Shown: one piece after another, positions 21,597 to 29,899 of the stretch
Layout: every line of letters starts with the position of its first letter
Numbering within the stretch: the stretch's first letter is position 1
Assembly (NCBI RefSeq): GCF_014648095.1
Contig: NZ_BMQL01000024.1
Coordinates: forward strand, 1-64,000
Origin: Deinococcus ruber
GTDB lineage: Bacteria > Deinococcota > Deinococci > Deinococcales > Deinococcaceae
Direction: 5' to 3'
Length of the DNA stretch: 64,000 nt
Notes under the pieces: generated by a model
Seen by the model: only the letters and a program-made list of their open reading frames with translations
Told to the model about the DNA's origin: nothing
The model's database searches: none
Position numbers and translations under genes: made by a program

Positions 21597-21883
21597 ATTC
21601 ATAGCATTGGGTGCGCATTTGGGCCCATTCGGATCTCGGCGTAGGTCGGTGACCCTTGAGGTCTGCTTGACGAGCGCTCGAGAGCGAATCTCGTGATGAG
21701 CTGCGAAGGCACGTCAACTGGGCGAACATCAGAAGGCGTTGCCGACCTTGTCAGAGATCACCACGAGTTCGTACAGGCTCGTTGACGGAGCTTGCCTGGA
21801 GGCTGACTGTGACTTCTTCGCTGCCCTCTTGACTGTCAACACAATTGCTGAGCAGTGACCGCCGAATGTCTGAATGACCTGAC

Positions 21884-22555
21884 TTACTGGGCAATTCGTG
21901 AGGGTGCCAGCGCATTGTCGCGCCGGGTCTGCTGCCGGACGGCGGGGGTCACGCACACCGCGTCACCCTGAAAAGCTTCGCGCCACACGTAGCCAGACAC
22001 GCAGGTATTCGAGCCGTAGGCGCCGTTGGGATCGCGGCGCGACGCGGCCTGCGAGTTGTCGTAGGCGGTCTGGCGACGGACGGCGGGCGTCACACACACG
22101 TGGTCGCTGGGAATGGCTTCGCGCCACACATACCCCTGTACACAGGTATCCGGGCCAAAAGCCGGAGCGGACGGCGCGATTCTGGCGGTGGCCTGCGAGT
22201 TGTCGGAGCGGGCCTGCTGGCGCACGTCGGGTGTCACGCACACCGCGTCACCCTGAAAAGCTTCGCGCCACACGTAGCCAGACACGCAGGTATTCGAGCC
22301 GTAGGCGCCGTTGGGATCGCGGCGCGACGCGGCCTGCGAGTTGTCGTAGGCGGTCTGCTGACGAACGGCGGGCGTCACACACACGTGGTCGCTGGGAATG
22401 GCCTCGCGCCACACGTACCCCTGGGCACAGGTGTCCGGGCCAAAGGCGGGGCCAGCGGCGTGAGACGTTCCCATCCCCAGCAGCAGCAGCAGTGGGCTGG
22501 CGATCAGAGCAACGCGGGTCGGTGTCACGAGGTCCTTCAGGCTGATCTTGTTCAT
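21884..22555 (-). CDS. secreted protein with four Cys-containing repeats
   Basis: A 223-residue exported protein. A positively charged start and hydrophobic core give a signal peptide of about 33 residues ending GTSHA. The mature part consists of four repeats of about 47 residues, each with the pattern TC-x2-GYVWREA-x3-D-x-VCVTP-x-VR-x-Q-x3-DN. Each repeat holds two Cys that could form one disulfide. Repeats 1 and 3, and 2 and 4, are nearly identical, from a 285-bp duplication. Start ATG 22555 follows a GGGGGG-rich site. Similar repeats occur in secreted actinobacterial and Deinococcus proteins without known function. Confidence 0.8.
   Translation of the reverse strand: MNKISLKDLVTPTRVALIASPLLLLLGMGTSHAAGPAFGPDTCAQGYVWREAIPSDHVCVTPAVRQQTAYDNSQAASRRDPNGAYGSNTCVSGYVWREAFQGDAVCVTPDVRQQARSDNSQATARIAPSAPAFGPDTCVQGYVWREAIPSDHVCVTPAVRRQTAYDNSQAASRRDPNGAYGSNTCVSGYVWREAFQGDAVCVTPAVRQQTRRDNALAPSRIAQ
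21899..22468. repeat. two tandem 285-bp coding repeats
   Basis: Two consecutive units with a period of 285 bp (95 codons). The stretch starting at 21948 recurs from 22233 with only scattered substitutions over more than 200 bp. It encodes repeat pairs 1-2 and 3-4 of the secreted protein, showing a recent duplication of a two-repeat module. Confidence 0.85.
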
Positions 22556-22954
22556 ACATCCCCCCTGGGCTGCGGTTGGGCGGTGGTGGTGTGTCCGCCT
22601 TCCGAAGTGCCTTCAGGGTACGTCCGGGCCAGTCCTGTTGTCTTGAGACCCCCGCTGTCCTAGAACCTGGGACTATCGCGCAGAGCGGCACGTTTGGAAC
22701 GACGCGTGTCCAGATTTTCGTGAGCACCACGGCGCTCTGGACCACCCCCTCAGATCATTTCCTCGTCTTGCTGGGCGAGCTCATTGATGATAGCCCGGGG
22801 CGTTCAAGCAGAGCCTCCAGCAACTGCAGGCCGCAGGCCGAGCATGGCCAGCAGACCTGGGCGAGCCATCACGAAGAGGTCTGGATCTCGACAGAAGGAG
22901 ACGCCGTCCAAGATCCGGATAATACGACCGAACAACAGCGCGAGGACGTCACGG
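22556..22954. other. gene-free stretch
   Basis: Four hundred bases upstream of the repeat-protein gene and downstream of the GH16-like gene. Only fragmentary frames are present, and I recognise no motif, repeat or RNA. Confidence 0.4.
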
Positions 22955-23770
22955 TCAGGTCAACGGTGGACCTTCCTGAGTGTCCGACTGCCAGCCGCGC
23001 ACCCAGGCGACCTCCAACGTCTTCGGGCACGGGCCACGTCGCTCATTGCCAGGCAGCAGCTGTGGAAGTTCGTAGATATTCAGCATGAACTGCATGGGAT
23101 ACGCGGGCGACTGCGGCACGCGGCCCACCACCTCACTGTCCACACGGAACGTGACGCCTTCGGGCGTCCACTCCGCGCTGTACACGTGCAGGTCGGCGGG
23201 ACTGCCGGGAATCCGCACCGTCTGCATGTCCAGCGTCAGGGCCGGGTCATGGATGGCTTTCACTCCGAAATGCACGCGAAAGGCGTCCGGGTCGCGTTCA
23301 TGGCCGAACACCTCGCACACGCAGATCTCACCCGACTGCGCGGGATCGCGTTCCAAGCCAATCATCCAGAATGCCCCCAGGTATCCGGGAGGCAGATCGA
23401 CACGCAGGGCGACCTCGAACAGGCCGTACTGCGGAGTGTACAGCCACGTCTCGGGTTGAGGTTCGGTGACGCGCAGGGCTGGGTGGAAGCGGTGCTGCCC
23501 GGCAGCGCTTCCCACTGGCCCGGCGAAGCACCCGGTCTGGAGGCTGGACACGCGCAGCATGCCGTCGAAAGTGGGGTTCCACGGCAGTTGATCGCGGGTG
23601 ATCTGGAGGTGAAGGCCCTCGCCCGGCAGTGTGTAGCACGCCGCAGACGCCGCGCGGCTGGCCCACTGCGGCAGGTAGTACGGGAGCCAGTGGTCGCGGT
23701 TCAGGTCGGGCGCACTGAAGTCATCCTCGAAGGTCAGCACGTACCCGGGCCATCCGTTCCTGGCAGTCAA
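22955..23770 (-). CDS. glycoside hydrolase family 16-like protein
   Basis: A 271-residue beta-jelly-roll protein like GH16/laminarinase-type enzymes. It opens with FEDDFSAPDLNRDHW, contains the PPGYLGAFWMIGLE core strand and the EWTPEGVTFRVDSEVVG segment typical of the family. The active-site block, usually ExDxxE, reads GEICVCEVFG, so both Glu are kept but the middle Asp is replaced by Cys. There is no signal peptide; the start is TTG 23770 after an AGGG site, or the 5' end is lost. Activity on beta-glucans is uncertain because of the altered motif. Confidence 0.7.
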   Translation of the reverse strand: MTARNGWPGYVLTFEDDFSAPDLNRDHWLPYYLPQWASRAASAACYTLPGEGLHLQITRDQLPWNPTFDGMLRVSSLQTGCFAGPVGSAAGQHRFHPALRVTEPQPETWLYTPQYGLFEVALRVDLPPGYLGAFWMIGLERDPAQSGEICVCEVFGHERDPDAFRVHFGVKAIHDPALTLDMQTVRIPGSPADLHVYSAEWTPEGVTFRVDSEVVGRVPQSPAYPMQFMLNIYELPQLLPGNERRGPCPKTLEVAWVRGWQSDTQEGPPLT

Positions 23771-24387
23771 GCGAACCCTGGCGCTCGCTGCAAGACATTT
23801 AGTTCATCTGGCGGTGGAGACCCTGCACACAGACCTGCATCGCCTGCAGGAGCGTGAACGGTGGCGAGCGGAAGCGCGTCAGCAGCGCGCGCAACTCTGG
23901 GTACAGCTGGATGAACGACGACACGCGGGATGTTCACATGAACCACGCGCTCACCATCAGAAAACATCTGGGTTTCATGGCTGCGTATTGTATTCGAGTC
24001 ACGCAGGAGGGGCGTGAGGGGCTCTCTGTCGACTCTTCGGCGGGATGACGGCCAACACGCCAAACAGAGGAATATTCCAAGAAGCGGAGGCCCCATGCAG
24101 GTCGCGTTGTCACAAGAAGGCCACGGACTCCCAGGAACTGGACCGTGAAGCCGCTGAGCGGGGCTTGCTGTTACGACGCATGTGTGACATCAGGAAGGCG
24201 TCCGTGCTCTATACGCTTGATGGTATGGTTGATGGCTCGAATTTCTCCCGCGACACACACCCAAATGAACGCGATCGACTCAGCGGTGAGCAGCGTGGAA
24301 ACCCCTGATATTTACGGGCGCATAGGAAGGCCATGAAGGTGCCTCCAACATGTTCTGAGGGGTTGTACTCCCCCCGTTTTCCGTGAT
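23771..24387. other. gene-free stretch beside the recombinase operon
   Basis: About 600 bases. A plus-strand stretch near 23815-23930 reads like a charged helix (LQERERWRAEARQQRAQLW), but it has no start, no continuation and no domain. Nothing else is recognised. This could be flanking DNA of a mobile segment carrying the recombinase. Confidence 0.35.
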
Positions 24388-25380
24388 TTACCAACCCGCG
24401 AGGTCGTCTTTGAGGTCGTCTGCGGCAAGCTGAGCGTAGCCTTTCCGGGTCGTGTCCACTGAAGCATGCCCCAGATGCGCGGCCACCCGTCCGAAATCTT
24501 TGATCTGCTGCAGCAGCCGGGTGCCTGCGTACTTGCGGCCAGGGTGAAACCCCCGGAACGCGACACCCGCAGCGGTGAAGGCTTTTCGGAGGTGGAACCG
24601 CGCGGTGGTGTAATTGCTGTAGCGGAAGACATGGCTGCTCTCGGTGCGGCGTTTGCCATCGGTATGTTCCGTTCCACCTGGCGCGTACAGAGCGCGGTAC
24701 TGCCGGGTGGCGCGGGCGAGACTGGTGCTCATGGCGATGCGGCGATCCTTGCGGCCCTTGCCCTGACGTACGTGGATGCGCCGGGTGCGTTCGTCGAGGT
24801 CACTCCATTCCAGACTGAGCGCCTCACTGATGCGCAGACCTGCGTGGGCCAGGAGGAAGAGGAGGAATTTGGCCTGCACGTCGGCATGGTCGAGCACGTC
24901 CGCAATCTCGTCTTCAGCGTACGGAGGACGCTTGATCAGCCCCGAAGTGGGGTCTTTGGGAATCTTCACGTCACGGAAGGGATCAGCGTCCGTCGCACCC
25001 GCCCAGCGCAACGCGCGGTACAGGCAGCCGGCCGCCGCCACCTTGAGCTGCACCCCAGCGGGCGCGCGACCGGCGGCGAGCAGGTGGTTGATGTAGGTCT
25101 GGGCGTCGTGTCGTCCGGGACGCAGCAGGCTGATGGCGTGGGCGGTGGCGTACTCGACGAACTGCCGGGCGCCGAGTTGGTAGGCGCGCACGGTTTTGGG
25201 ACTGGTCAACACGCCGCTGCCGCCCTGATGGGCAAGGTAGGCGGTGGTGAGCGACAGCAGCGCGGGGATGTCTTTTTCTCCAGCGGCTTTGACGGCGCGG
25301 CGGCGGAGTTCGTCATCGTGCAGCGCGGTCCACTCCCGCGTGATCGCGAGCAGATCACCTTGGTACGGAACGAGGGTCAT
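24388..25380 (-). CDS. tyrosine recombinase (phage integrase family)
   Basis: A 330-residue site-specific recombinase. An N-terminal core-binding SAM-like domain (about 30-130) precedes the catalytic domain. The active-site set is complete: Arg in HAGLRISEAL, Lys in QGKGRKDRR, His and Arg in FHPGRKYAGTR, His in HLGHASVDTT, and the nucleophile Tyr in KGYAQL. ATG 25380 overlaps the stop of the PIN gene (ATGA), so expression is coupled to the antitoxin-toxin pair. It may act on the palindrome at 26083-26120. Size and motif order match XerC/D-like and element-borne recombinases. Confidence 0.88.
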   Translation of the reverse strand: MTLVPYQGDLLAITREWTALHDDELRRRAVKAAGEKDIPALLSLTTAYLAHQGGSGVLTSPKTVRAYQLGARQFVEYATAHAISLLRPGRHDAQTYINHLLAAGRAPAGVQLKVAAAGCLYRALRWAGATDADPFRDVKIPKDPTSGLIKRPPYAEDEIADVLDHADVQAKFLLFLLAHAGLRISEALSLEWSDLDERTRRIHVRQGKGRKDRRIAMSTSLARATRQYRALYAPGGTEHTDGKRRTESSHVFRYSNYTTARFHLRKAFTAAGVAFRGFHPGRKYAGTRLLQQIKDFGRVAAHLGHASVDTTRKGYAQLAADDLKDDLAGW

Positions 25381-25778
25381 GGCCGGATCAGCTCGACCGT
25401 GATGCCAAGGGACAGGGTCGTCCACGCCCGGTCTGCGGTGAGGACGGGCGCTTGGAGACGCAGGCCCAGCGCAAGGCAGTAGCGGTCGCCGAGCGACAGC
25501 CCGAGTGGACGGGTGAGGGCGCGGAAGGCGGCGACCTGCAACGCATCGTCCGGCTGACCCGGATCAACGGTCAACAGTTGACCGATGAGCCCCGCACGCG
25601 TCAGCCGTGCGTGGAGGTGGACGGGATCGTCGCCCCGCTCCGCGCGTTTGGTCAGGACCTCCGCCCAGTTGACGGTGTGGATGACGCTGTCACCGGTGGC
25701 CAGCACTTCCTGAACACGCTGCGCGCCGGGTTCGTTGTTCAGGAAGGCCAGGAGAGCGCTGGCATCCAGGACGTTCAA
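25377..25778 (-). CDS. PIN-domain ribonuclease toxin (VapC-like)
   Basis: A 133-residue PIN domain, the usual VapC length. The acidic residues are in VLDASALLAFLN (first Asp), NWAEVLTK (Glu), LSLGDRYCLALG (Asp) and VLTADRAW (last Asp), so the active site looks intact. VapC toxins cleave specific tRNAs or rRNA unless bound by antitoxin. The start overlaps the antitoxin stop (ATGA) and its own stop overlaps the recombinase start. Confidence 0.85.
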   Translation of the reverse strand: MNVLDASALLAFLNNEPGAQRVQEVLATGDSVIHTVNWAEVLTKRAERGDDPVHLHARLTRAGLIGQLLTVDPGQPDDALQVAAFRALTRPLGLSLGDRYCLALGLRLQAPVLTADRAWTTLSLGITVELIRP

Positions 25779-26032
25779 GCACGCGCCTCGTCCGTGACTT
25801 CCTGGCGACGGTCGTCGAGCAGTTCCTCGACGATGGAAGGGCCGTCGTCTTGCAGACAGCCGCGAAGGTCCGCGGCAAGTGCAGCGGCTGTGACAAGGGT
25901 GGCGTGACCGGTGTCCTGCACCTGAACGATCAGTCGACTTCCATTGGTCAGGTTAAGGGACTGGCGCAGTTCAAGTGGGAGTTGCACTCGGCCATCTGCC
26001 TTCACTTCAAGTTGATAGGCATACTGAGTCAT
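25775..26032 (-). CDS. AbrB/MazE-type antitoxin
   Basis: An 85-residue protein with an N-terminal swapped-hairpin AbrB domain: LEVKADGRVQLPLELRQSLN then GSRLIVQVQ. The C-terminal half is acidic (EELLDD, TDEARA) and would wrap the toxin. The order antitoxin then PIN toxin with a four-base overlap is classical for VapBC. A leaderless promoter (TATACT, 6-base gap) drives it, and antitoxins of this kind repress their own operon. Confidence 0.82.
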   Translation of the reverse strand: MTQYAYQLEVKADGRVQLPLELRQSLNLTNGSRLIVQVQDTGHATLVTAAALAADLRGCLQDDGPSIVEELLDDRRQEVTDEARA

Positions 26033-26038
26033 AGTGTC

Positions 26039-26044
26039 AGTATA
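26039..26044 (-). promoter_or_regulatory. -10 box of the antitoxin-toxin-recombinase operon
   Basis: TATACT on the minus strand, 6 bases before ATG 26032: leaderless spacing. Confidence 0.55.
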
Positions 26045-26082
26045 GAGTCTTTTGGCATTTTGCCGAAGGATGGCGGCCTACC

Positions 26083-26120
26083 TGGTTCTACCTGCTAATT
26101 GATCTTAGCAGGTAGAACCA
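26083..26120. repeat. perfect 16-bp inverted repeat with 6-base centre, dif-like
   Basis: TGGTTCTACCTGCTAA (26083-26098), spacer TTGATC, TTAGCAGGTAGAACCA (26105-26120): a perfect palindrome. Arms that end in TAA and begin with TTA around a 6-base centre resemble Xer/dif core sites. It lies 50 bases upstream of an operon encoding a tyrosine recombinase, so it may be that enzyme's site. Alternatives are an operator for the AbrB-type antitoxin or the end of a mobile element. Confidence 0.6.
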
Positions 26121-26199
26121 ATGTTCAGTAGCGGACAACTCCGGTTACTAATCGTCCTATTGATACCTGCGTAAGTTGTTGACAGATTAAACTGCGGGT

Positions 26200-26655
26200 A
26201 TGGCACAGGTTTGGCAGCCGACGAGGCTGACCCGTGGGCAGTTGGAAGAACGGCGCCTCTTCGCCGAACCCTTTCTTTGGGAGGGCAAGTTGAGTTCCAC
26301 ACAGCTCGCCGAGCTGTGTGGCGTAGGGTCCAGTGCAGTGCGCAATTGGCGGCGCCACCTCCGTGAACTCGGTTCGCTGGAAGCGACCGTCGCTTCAGGC
26401 CCGCCCAGACGCCTCACGGATGAGCAGCGTGCTGAGATCATCACGCTGTTGCAGGCCAGTCCTGATTTACAGCACTACCCTGACCAACGATGGACATGTC
26501 CTCGTGTTCGAGCCATCATCGGCTTGAGATTCGATGTCTGGTACCACGTCGATCATCTGAGTCGCTTGCTCCATGCGTGGGGGTTCTCACGTCAGAAACC
26601 GGTGAAGCGGCCGCTGAGCAAGACCAAGAGGCAGTGGTCTCGTGGATTGAGACAG
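26200..26655 (+). mobile_element. IS630 family transposase remnant
   Basis: N-terminal part of an IS630-type transposase: the helix-turn-helix LSSTQLAELCGVGSSAVRNW, then a second winged-helix part (LQHYPDQRWTCPRVRAIIG, HVDHLSRLLHAWGFS). The frame shifts near 26610: the original frame loses homology, while the +1 frame continues as AAEQDQEAVVSWIE. This is either decay or the programmed frameshift known in some IS630 members. Homology ends at about 26655, before the DDE catalytic core, where an oppositely oriented recombinase fragment begins. A TAAACT box stands 6 bases before the ATG. Confidence 0.7.
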
Positions 26656-26659
26656 GTAT

Positions 26660-26957
26660 GCGGGATCACGCCCAAGGTGCGCAGGGCCTTGTAGATGCCT
26701 CTGAGGCGTGAGAGGAGCGTGCGGACGTGCTGGGGGTCGAGCGTGTCCAGGCTGGTGAGGAAGGCGCGTAGCTGGTCTGGGGTGGGGTGCAGGACGTCGA
26801 CCTGGGCGTGGTGGGCGAAGGTGAGGTAGCGCTTGAAGGTGTAGTAGTGGTTGCTGCGGGTTTGAGGGTGCGGGGGCATGAGGGGGTGGAGTACGTCCCA
26901 GGCGGCGGTGAGGTTGTAGGTTTGGAGGGCGTGGGTGAGGTGGCTTCGGGGGGTCAT
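26660..26957 (-). pseudogene. tyrosine recombinase fragment (core-binding domain only)
   Basis: From ATG 26957 about 100 residues form the N-terminal SAM-like domain of a phage-type integrase: TRSNHYYTFKRYLTF, TPDQLRAFLTSLDTL and LSRLRGIYKALRTLGVIP. The catalytic domain is absent; the frame runs on into the antisense of the IS630 remnant and ends there. It is a rearrangement junction between two broken mobile genes. Confidence 0.6.
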
Positions 26958-27164
26958 GTGACCACAGAATAATTTAAAAGCAAAGGCAATTACCACAGTG
27001 TCTCCCCCCTCTCCCCTGCGCCTGCCTCTGCTTCAGCATGGGGGAAGGAGAAGGACTGAGGAAGGCGAGAGAGGGAACGAGAGAAGCCTGTACAGATTCC
27101 CAGTGCCTTCAAATCGACTGGCCCTTCTGTTGACCGCGAACAGCGCCCCGACCGTGGACATTCA

Positions 27165-27581
27165 GTGATCGAACTTAGCAAAGACCTGAGCCGAGCGTAT
27201 ATTCATCTGGCCGTCAAAAACGTCAAGTTAAACGAAATCGTGATGCTACACCTGTACTGTGGTCGTCCCGGACAGCTCGGGCCTATTCTGCTGGACTTCT
27301 CTTTGCTGGGCAATCTGAAACAGTACCTTTCGGACGGAGTGCTGAATATCGAAGTGAAGAACGAGGACATCGTGAATCCGCTGGCGCACGGACATGGCGC
27401 TCTGGCGGCGCTGACGGTGGGCTGCCCGATTGTCCAGACGATTCCAAATGACCGTGTGAGAGCGATTGCGGGCATGCAGGCCATTGCCAACAGCGGCGAA
27501 CTTTACTTCAATCTGCACACCAAAGGGCAGACGTATTTCGGAGATATTCGCGGACAATTTGCCCCGGTCGTTAAAAAGTAA
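27165..27581 (+). CDS. CHRD-domain protein, probably 5'-truncated
   Basis: A 138-residue product matching most of a CHRD domain: LSRAYIHLAVK, the glycine/proline turn CGRPGQLGPI, then NSGELYFNLHTKGQ and GDIRGQF at the C terminus. CHRD proteins are normally exported and start with a signal peptide, which is missing here. The open frame extends about 25 codons upstream with related sequence but no ATG or GTG, so the 5' end was probably lost in the adjacent rearrangement. GTG at 27165 is the only usable start. Confidence 0.55.
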   Translation: MIELSKDLSRAYIHLAVKNVKLNEIVMLHLYCGRPGQLGPILLDFSLLGNLKQYLSDGVLNIEVKNEDIVNPLAHGHGALAALTVGCPIVQTIPNDRVRAIAGMQAIANSGELYFNLHTKGQTYFGDIRGQFAPVVKK

Positions 27582-27682
27582 TGCCCTGAACGCGTGATGG
27601 GCGTCGGCGAGACGGACAGTAAGTTTCCCGACCGCCGCGCCCATCTGCTCCTGCAAGAATCTGGCAACTCTTTTCGAGCGTG

Positions 27683-27688
27683 TAAACT
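27683..27688 (+). promoter_or_regulatory. -10 box of a leaderless promoter
   Basis: TAAACT with a 6-base gap to ATG 27695. Confidence 0.5.
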
Positions 27689-27694
27689 GAAGAG

Positions 27695-28256
27695 ATGGCC
27701 CAGAAGGAAACTGTACTACGCGGAGAGCAACGAACGGCGATTGCTGATGCCGCCATCGCACTTCTGGCTGAACTGGGCACTGGTCGTCTGACTCACCGGG
27801 CCATTGACGCCGCTTTAAAACTTCCGAACGGCTCGACTTCGTACTATTTTCGCACTCAGGAAGCTCTGCTGACTGCCGCAGCGCAGCGCCTGGCCGAACT
27901 CGACGAGCAGAGCATTGAAGCTTTTCTGGCGCAGCTCCGGAGTGAACAGACGCTGACCGAAGTGGTGACAGCGTGGCTGGACTATGTTGCCAAAAACCGA
28001 CTGATTGCCCGCTTTGAACTGTATCTGGAGGCCATTCGACGCCCGGAGCTACAGACTGATCGCTCCCAGAGTGAAGTTCGAGGCCCAGGCCGTGCGGGTG
28101 TTGAGCACCTACAACATTGCCCGGCCTCAGCAGGTGGCGCAGATGGTGATGTACCTGATTGAGGGAATGACCATCAACAGGCTGGTTCAGCAAGACCCGC
28201 TGCCTCAGACGCAGGTAGTGGCGCTGCTGGTCGAACTGCTCGACATGACTGCCTGA
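27695..28256 (+). pseudogene. frameshifted TetR family regulator
   Basis: The first frame encodes a TetR helix-turn-helix (AIADAAIALLAELGTGRLTH, then LPNGSTSYYFRTQEALL) and helices up to about residue 120. Near 28045-28055 the sequence shifts: the second frame continues with LIAPRVKFEAQAVRVLSTYN and ends with VVALLVELLDMTA at 28256. The joined product would be about 187 residues, normal for the family. A single-base indel explains it; a sequencing error is possible because both halves look well preserved. Confidence 0.75.
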
Positions 28257-28693
28257 GTTCTGCTGCCAACCTGCCTCTTTCTCTGACTGCCTGTTTTACA
28301 AGGCGGCGTCTTTTGACGGTACGCATCGAAGAACTCTCGGAGCTGACCGCGCTGGAAACGCACTTCGGTGGCGCTGTTGTCTGGCGGGAGACTCCCTGTG
28401 ATGAAACCTCCAGATGGGCCACCTGCTGGTATGCCCGCCTCTGGAGGGTGGGAATTTGCCTGCGGAACACAGTTGGACGGGCAACCGCAGCTCTATCGGG
28501 AGTTTGCGGAGCACAACTCCGGAAGCCTGCCTAAGCTTTGAGGAAGCAGGACACGCTTCTGAATGTTTGCTCAGCGCTGTGATTTTCAGATAGAAAGAGC
28601 GGAATCTGCTCTACACAACAAGAGCAGCTAAGGAGGCCGAAAAGGCGTGTAGAACGTCGTTTTGGCCTCCTGCATACAGAAGAGTTCTGAACG
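28257..28693. other. gap with a possible eroded gene and a hairpin
   Basis: On the plus strand from 28313 one frame reads VRIEELSELTALETHFGGAV, and after a shift another reads GGWEFACGTQLDG and YREFAEHNSGSLPKL to a TGA at 28541. Together these look like a decayed small gene I cannot name. At 28631-28671 AGGAGGCC and GGCCTCCT could pair as a weak terminator for the minus-strand operon that ends at 28694. Confidence 0.3.
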
Positions 28694-29158
28694 TCAGGGG
28701 AGCACCAGAACTTCACCCCCGCGTGACAGTGTTTCGATGGCTTTCGTCACGCGCCGCGCCCGTGTCTCGGGGTTAGTCGTGCCCTCGACAGACAGCGTGT
28801 GCTGCTGCTTGCCGCTGTAAGACAGCTTCGTAAAAGCGGCCAGCGCAGCGGGATTGGCATCCAGTGCAGCCTGGAGGTCGTCGGGCACCCTGATTTCACG
28901 TGGCTCGGTGTCCAGTTCCACCGTGACCGTGACCGTGTCGCCCGCCTTCAGGCCCGCCTTTCCCCGGTGCTCAGCGCTCACGGGGATCATCGAGTGGCCG
29001 CCCCGCACGCCGATGGTGCTGCGGTACAGATACGCATTCAGGACGACCGTGATGGCCGGTTTTTTTCCGCCTCCCAGCGCCTCCATGATCTCCGGCGGCA
29101 CCTCGATGCCGGTCGCGGTCTTTCCTTCCTGTTTCAGAATCGCGGTAAAGATCGGCAT
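28694..29158 (-). CDS. DUF1905 / YdeI-OmpD-associated family protein
   Basis: A 154-residue two-part protein. Residues 1-90 form a DUF1905 beta barrel (GIEVPPEIMEALGGGKKP, then VRGGHSMIPVSAEHR and AGDTVTVTVELDTEPRE). Residues 95-150 match the YdeI/OmpD-associated helical tail (VPDDLQAALDANPAALAAF, SYSGKQQH). The function is unknown; YdeI relatives are linked to antimicrobial peptide tolerance. It has an AAAGGAG site 4 bases before ATG and lies 30 bases after DUF899, as last gene of the operon. Confidence 0.8.
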   Translation of the reverse strand: MPIFTAILKQEGKTATGIEVPPEIMEALGGGKKPAITVVLNAYLYRSTIGVRGGHSMIPVSAEHRGKAGLKAGDTVTVTVELDTEPREIRVPDDLQAALDANPAALAAFTKLSYSGKQQHTLSVEGTTNPETRARRVTKAIETLSRGGEVLVLP

Positions 29159-29188
29159 GATTCTCCTTTCATCGGCATGGTGCTTTTT

Positions 29189-29899
29189 TCAGGGCTGCGG
29201 GACGGCGAGCTGAGGGCTATCGTACTCGTCGTGGCGCTTCGTCCTGGTAAAGGTATCGTGATGCGGCCAGCCAGTCGGTACGTCCTGCCAGGTTTCCTGC
29301 CGTCCGTAAGGCGTGATGTCGAGGTGGGCGGCGATGCTCGACATCGGTTCGGTGCCGCGAGCCTCGGTGCGGTACGTCAGGTAGGGCCTGCCGTCCAGTT
29401 GCAGATACACGCTGAAGCCGGAAACCTCGCCCCCACCGGGCCGCGTCCAGCCCCAGTCCTGATTGAACGTGCAGTCGTGCGCCGAGACCCAGGGGACGCT
29501 CCAACCCATGCGTGCCGAGTACGCCGTCAGTTTTTCGATGGGGGCACGCGAGAGACGCACGAAGCTGATGTCGTAGGGCCCGAAGTGCGACAGGTGCGGT
29601 ACGGCGTTGTCGGCGTCGTCCGAGCAGAAGACGCAGCCCTGCTCCCAGGCAGGCTCGAACATGAAATGGTGAACGATCAGCTGCGAGCGGCCCGCGAACA
29701 GGTCGAGGAAGCTCAGCGGGCCGTCCTTCCCCATGAAGGTGTAATTCGCGACTTCAGTCATCGGAAGGCGGCGGCGCTGAGCGGCCACGGCGTCCCGGAG
29801 GCGGGTTTCGGCCTTCTCCAGCGGCAGGAGGGCGTCTCGCGCCTGCGTCCACTGCTCGCGGCTGACGATGGGCGGGTGGGCCAGGGCTGTGTCGATCAT
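29189..29899 (-). CDS. DUF899 family thioredoxin-like protein
   Basis: A 236-residue DUF899 protein. The core shows the family blocks LPMTEVANYTFMGKDGPLSF (residues 45-64), LIVHHFMFEPAWEQGCVFCS with a CxxC-like GCVFC, and GWSVPWVS. These are thioredoxin-fold proteins of unknown role, common in operons with RibD-like or stress genes. The ATG overlaps the hydrolase stop. There is no signal peptide. Confidence 0.82.
   Translation of the reverse strand: MIDTALAHPPIVSREQWTQARDALLPLEKAETRLRDAVAAQRRRLPMTEVANYTFMGKDGPLSFLDLFAGRSQLIVHHFMFEPAWEQGCVFCSDDADNAVPHLSHFGPYDISFVRLSRAPIEKLTAYSARMGWSVPWVSAHDCTFNQDWGWTRPGGGEVSGFSVYLQLDGRPYLTYRTEARGTEPMSSIAAHLDITPYGRQETWQDVPTGWPHHDTFTRTKRHDEYDSPQLAVPQP

Noticed and set aside
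21899..22468. Possible CRISPR-like repeat array
   Set aside because: The repeats are long (285 bp), contiguous and in frame within a signal-peptide protein; no spacers and no cas genes.
26592..26996. Single 134-residue protein on the minus strand
   Set aside because: Its C-terminal third is the antisense of the IS630 transposase. Only residues up to about position 26660 match a recombinase domain, so it is a chimera, not a gene.
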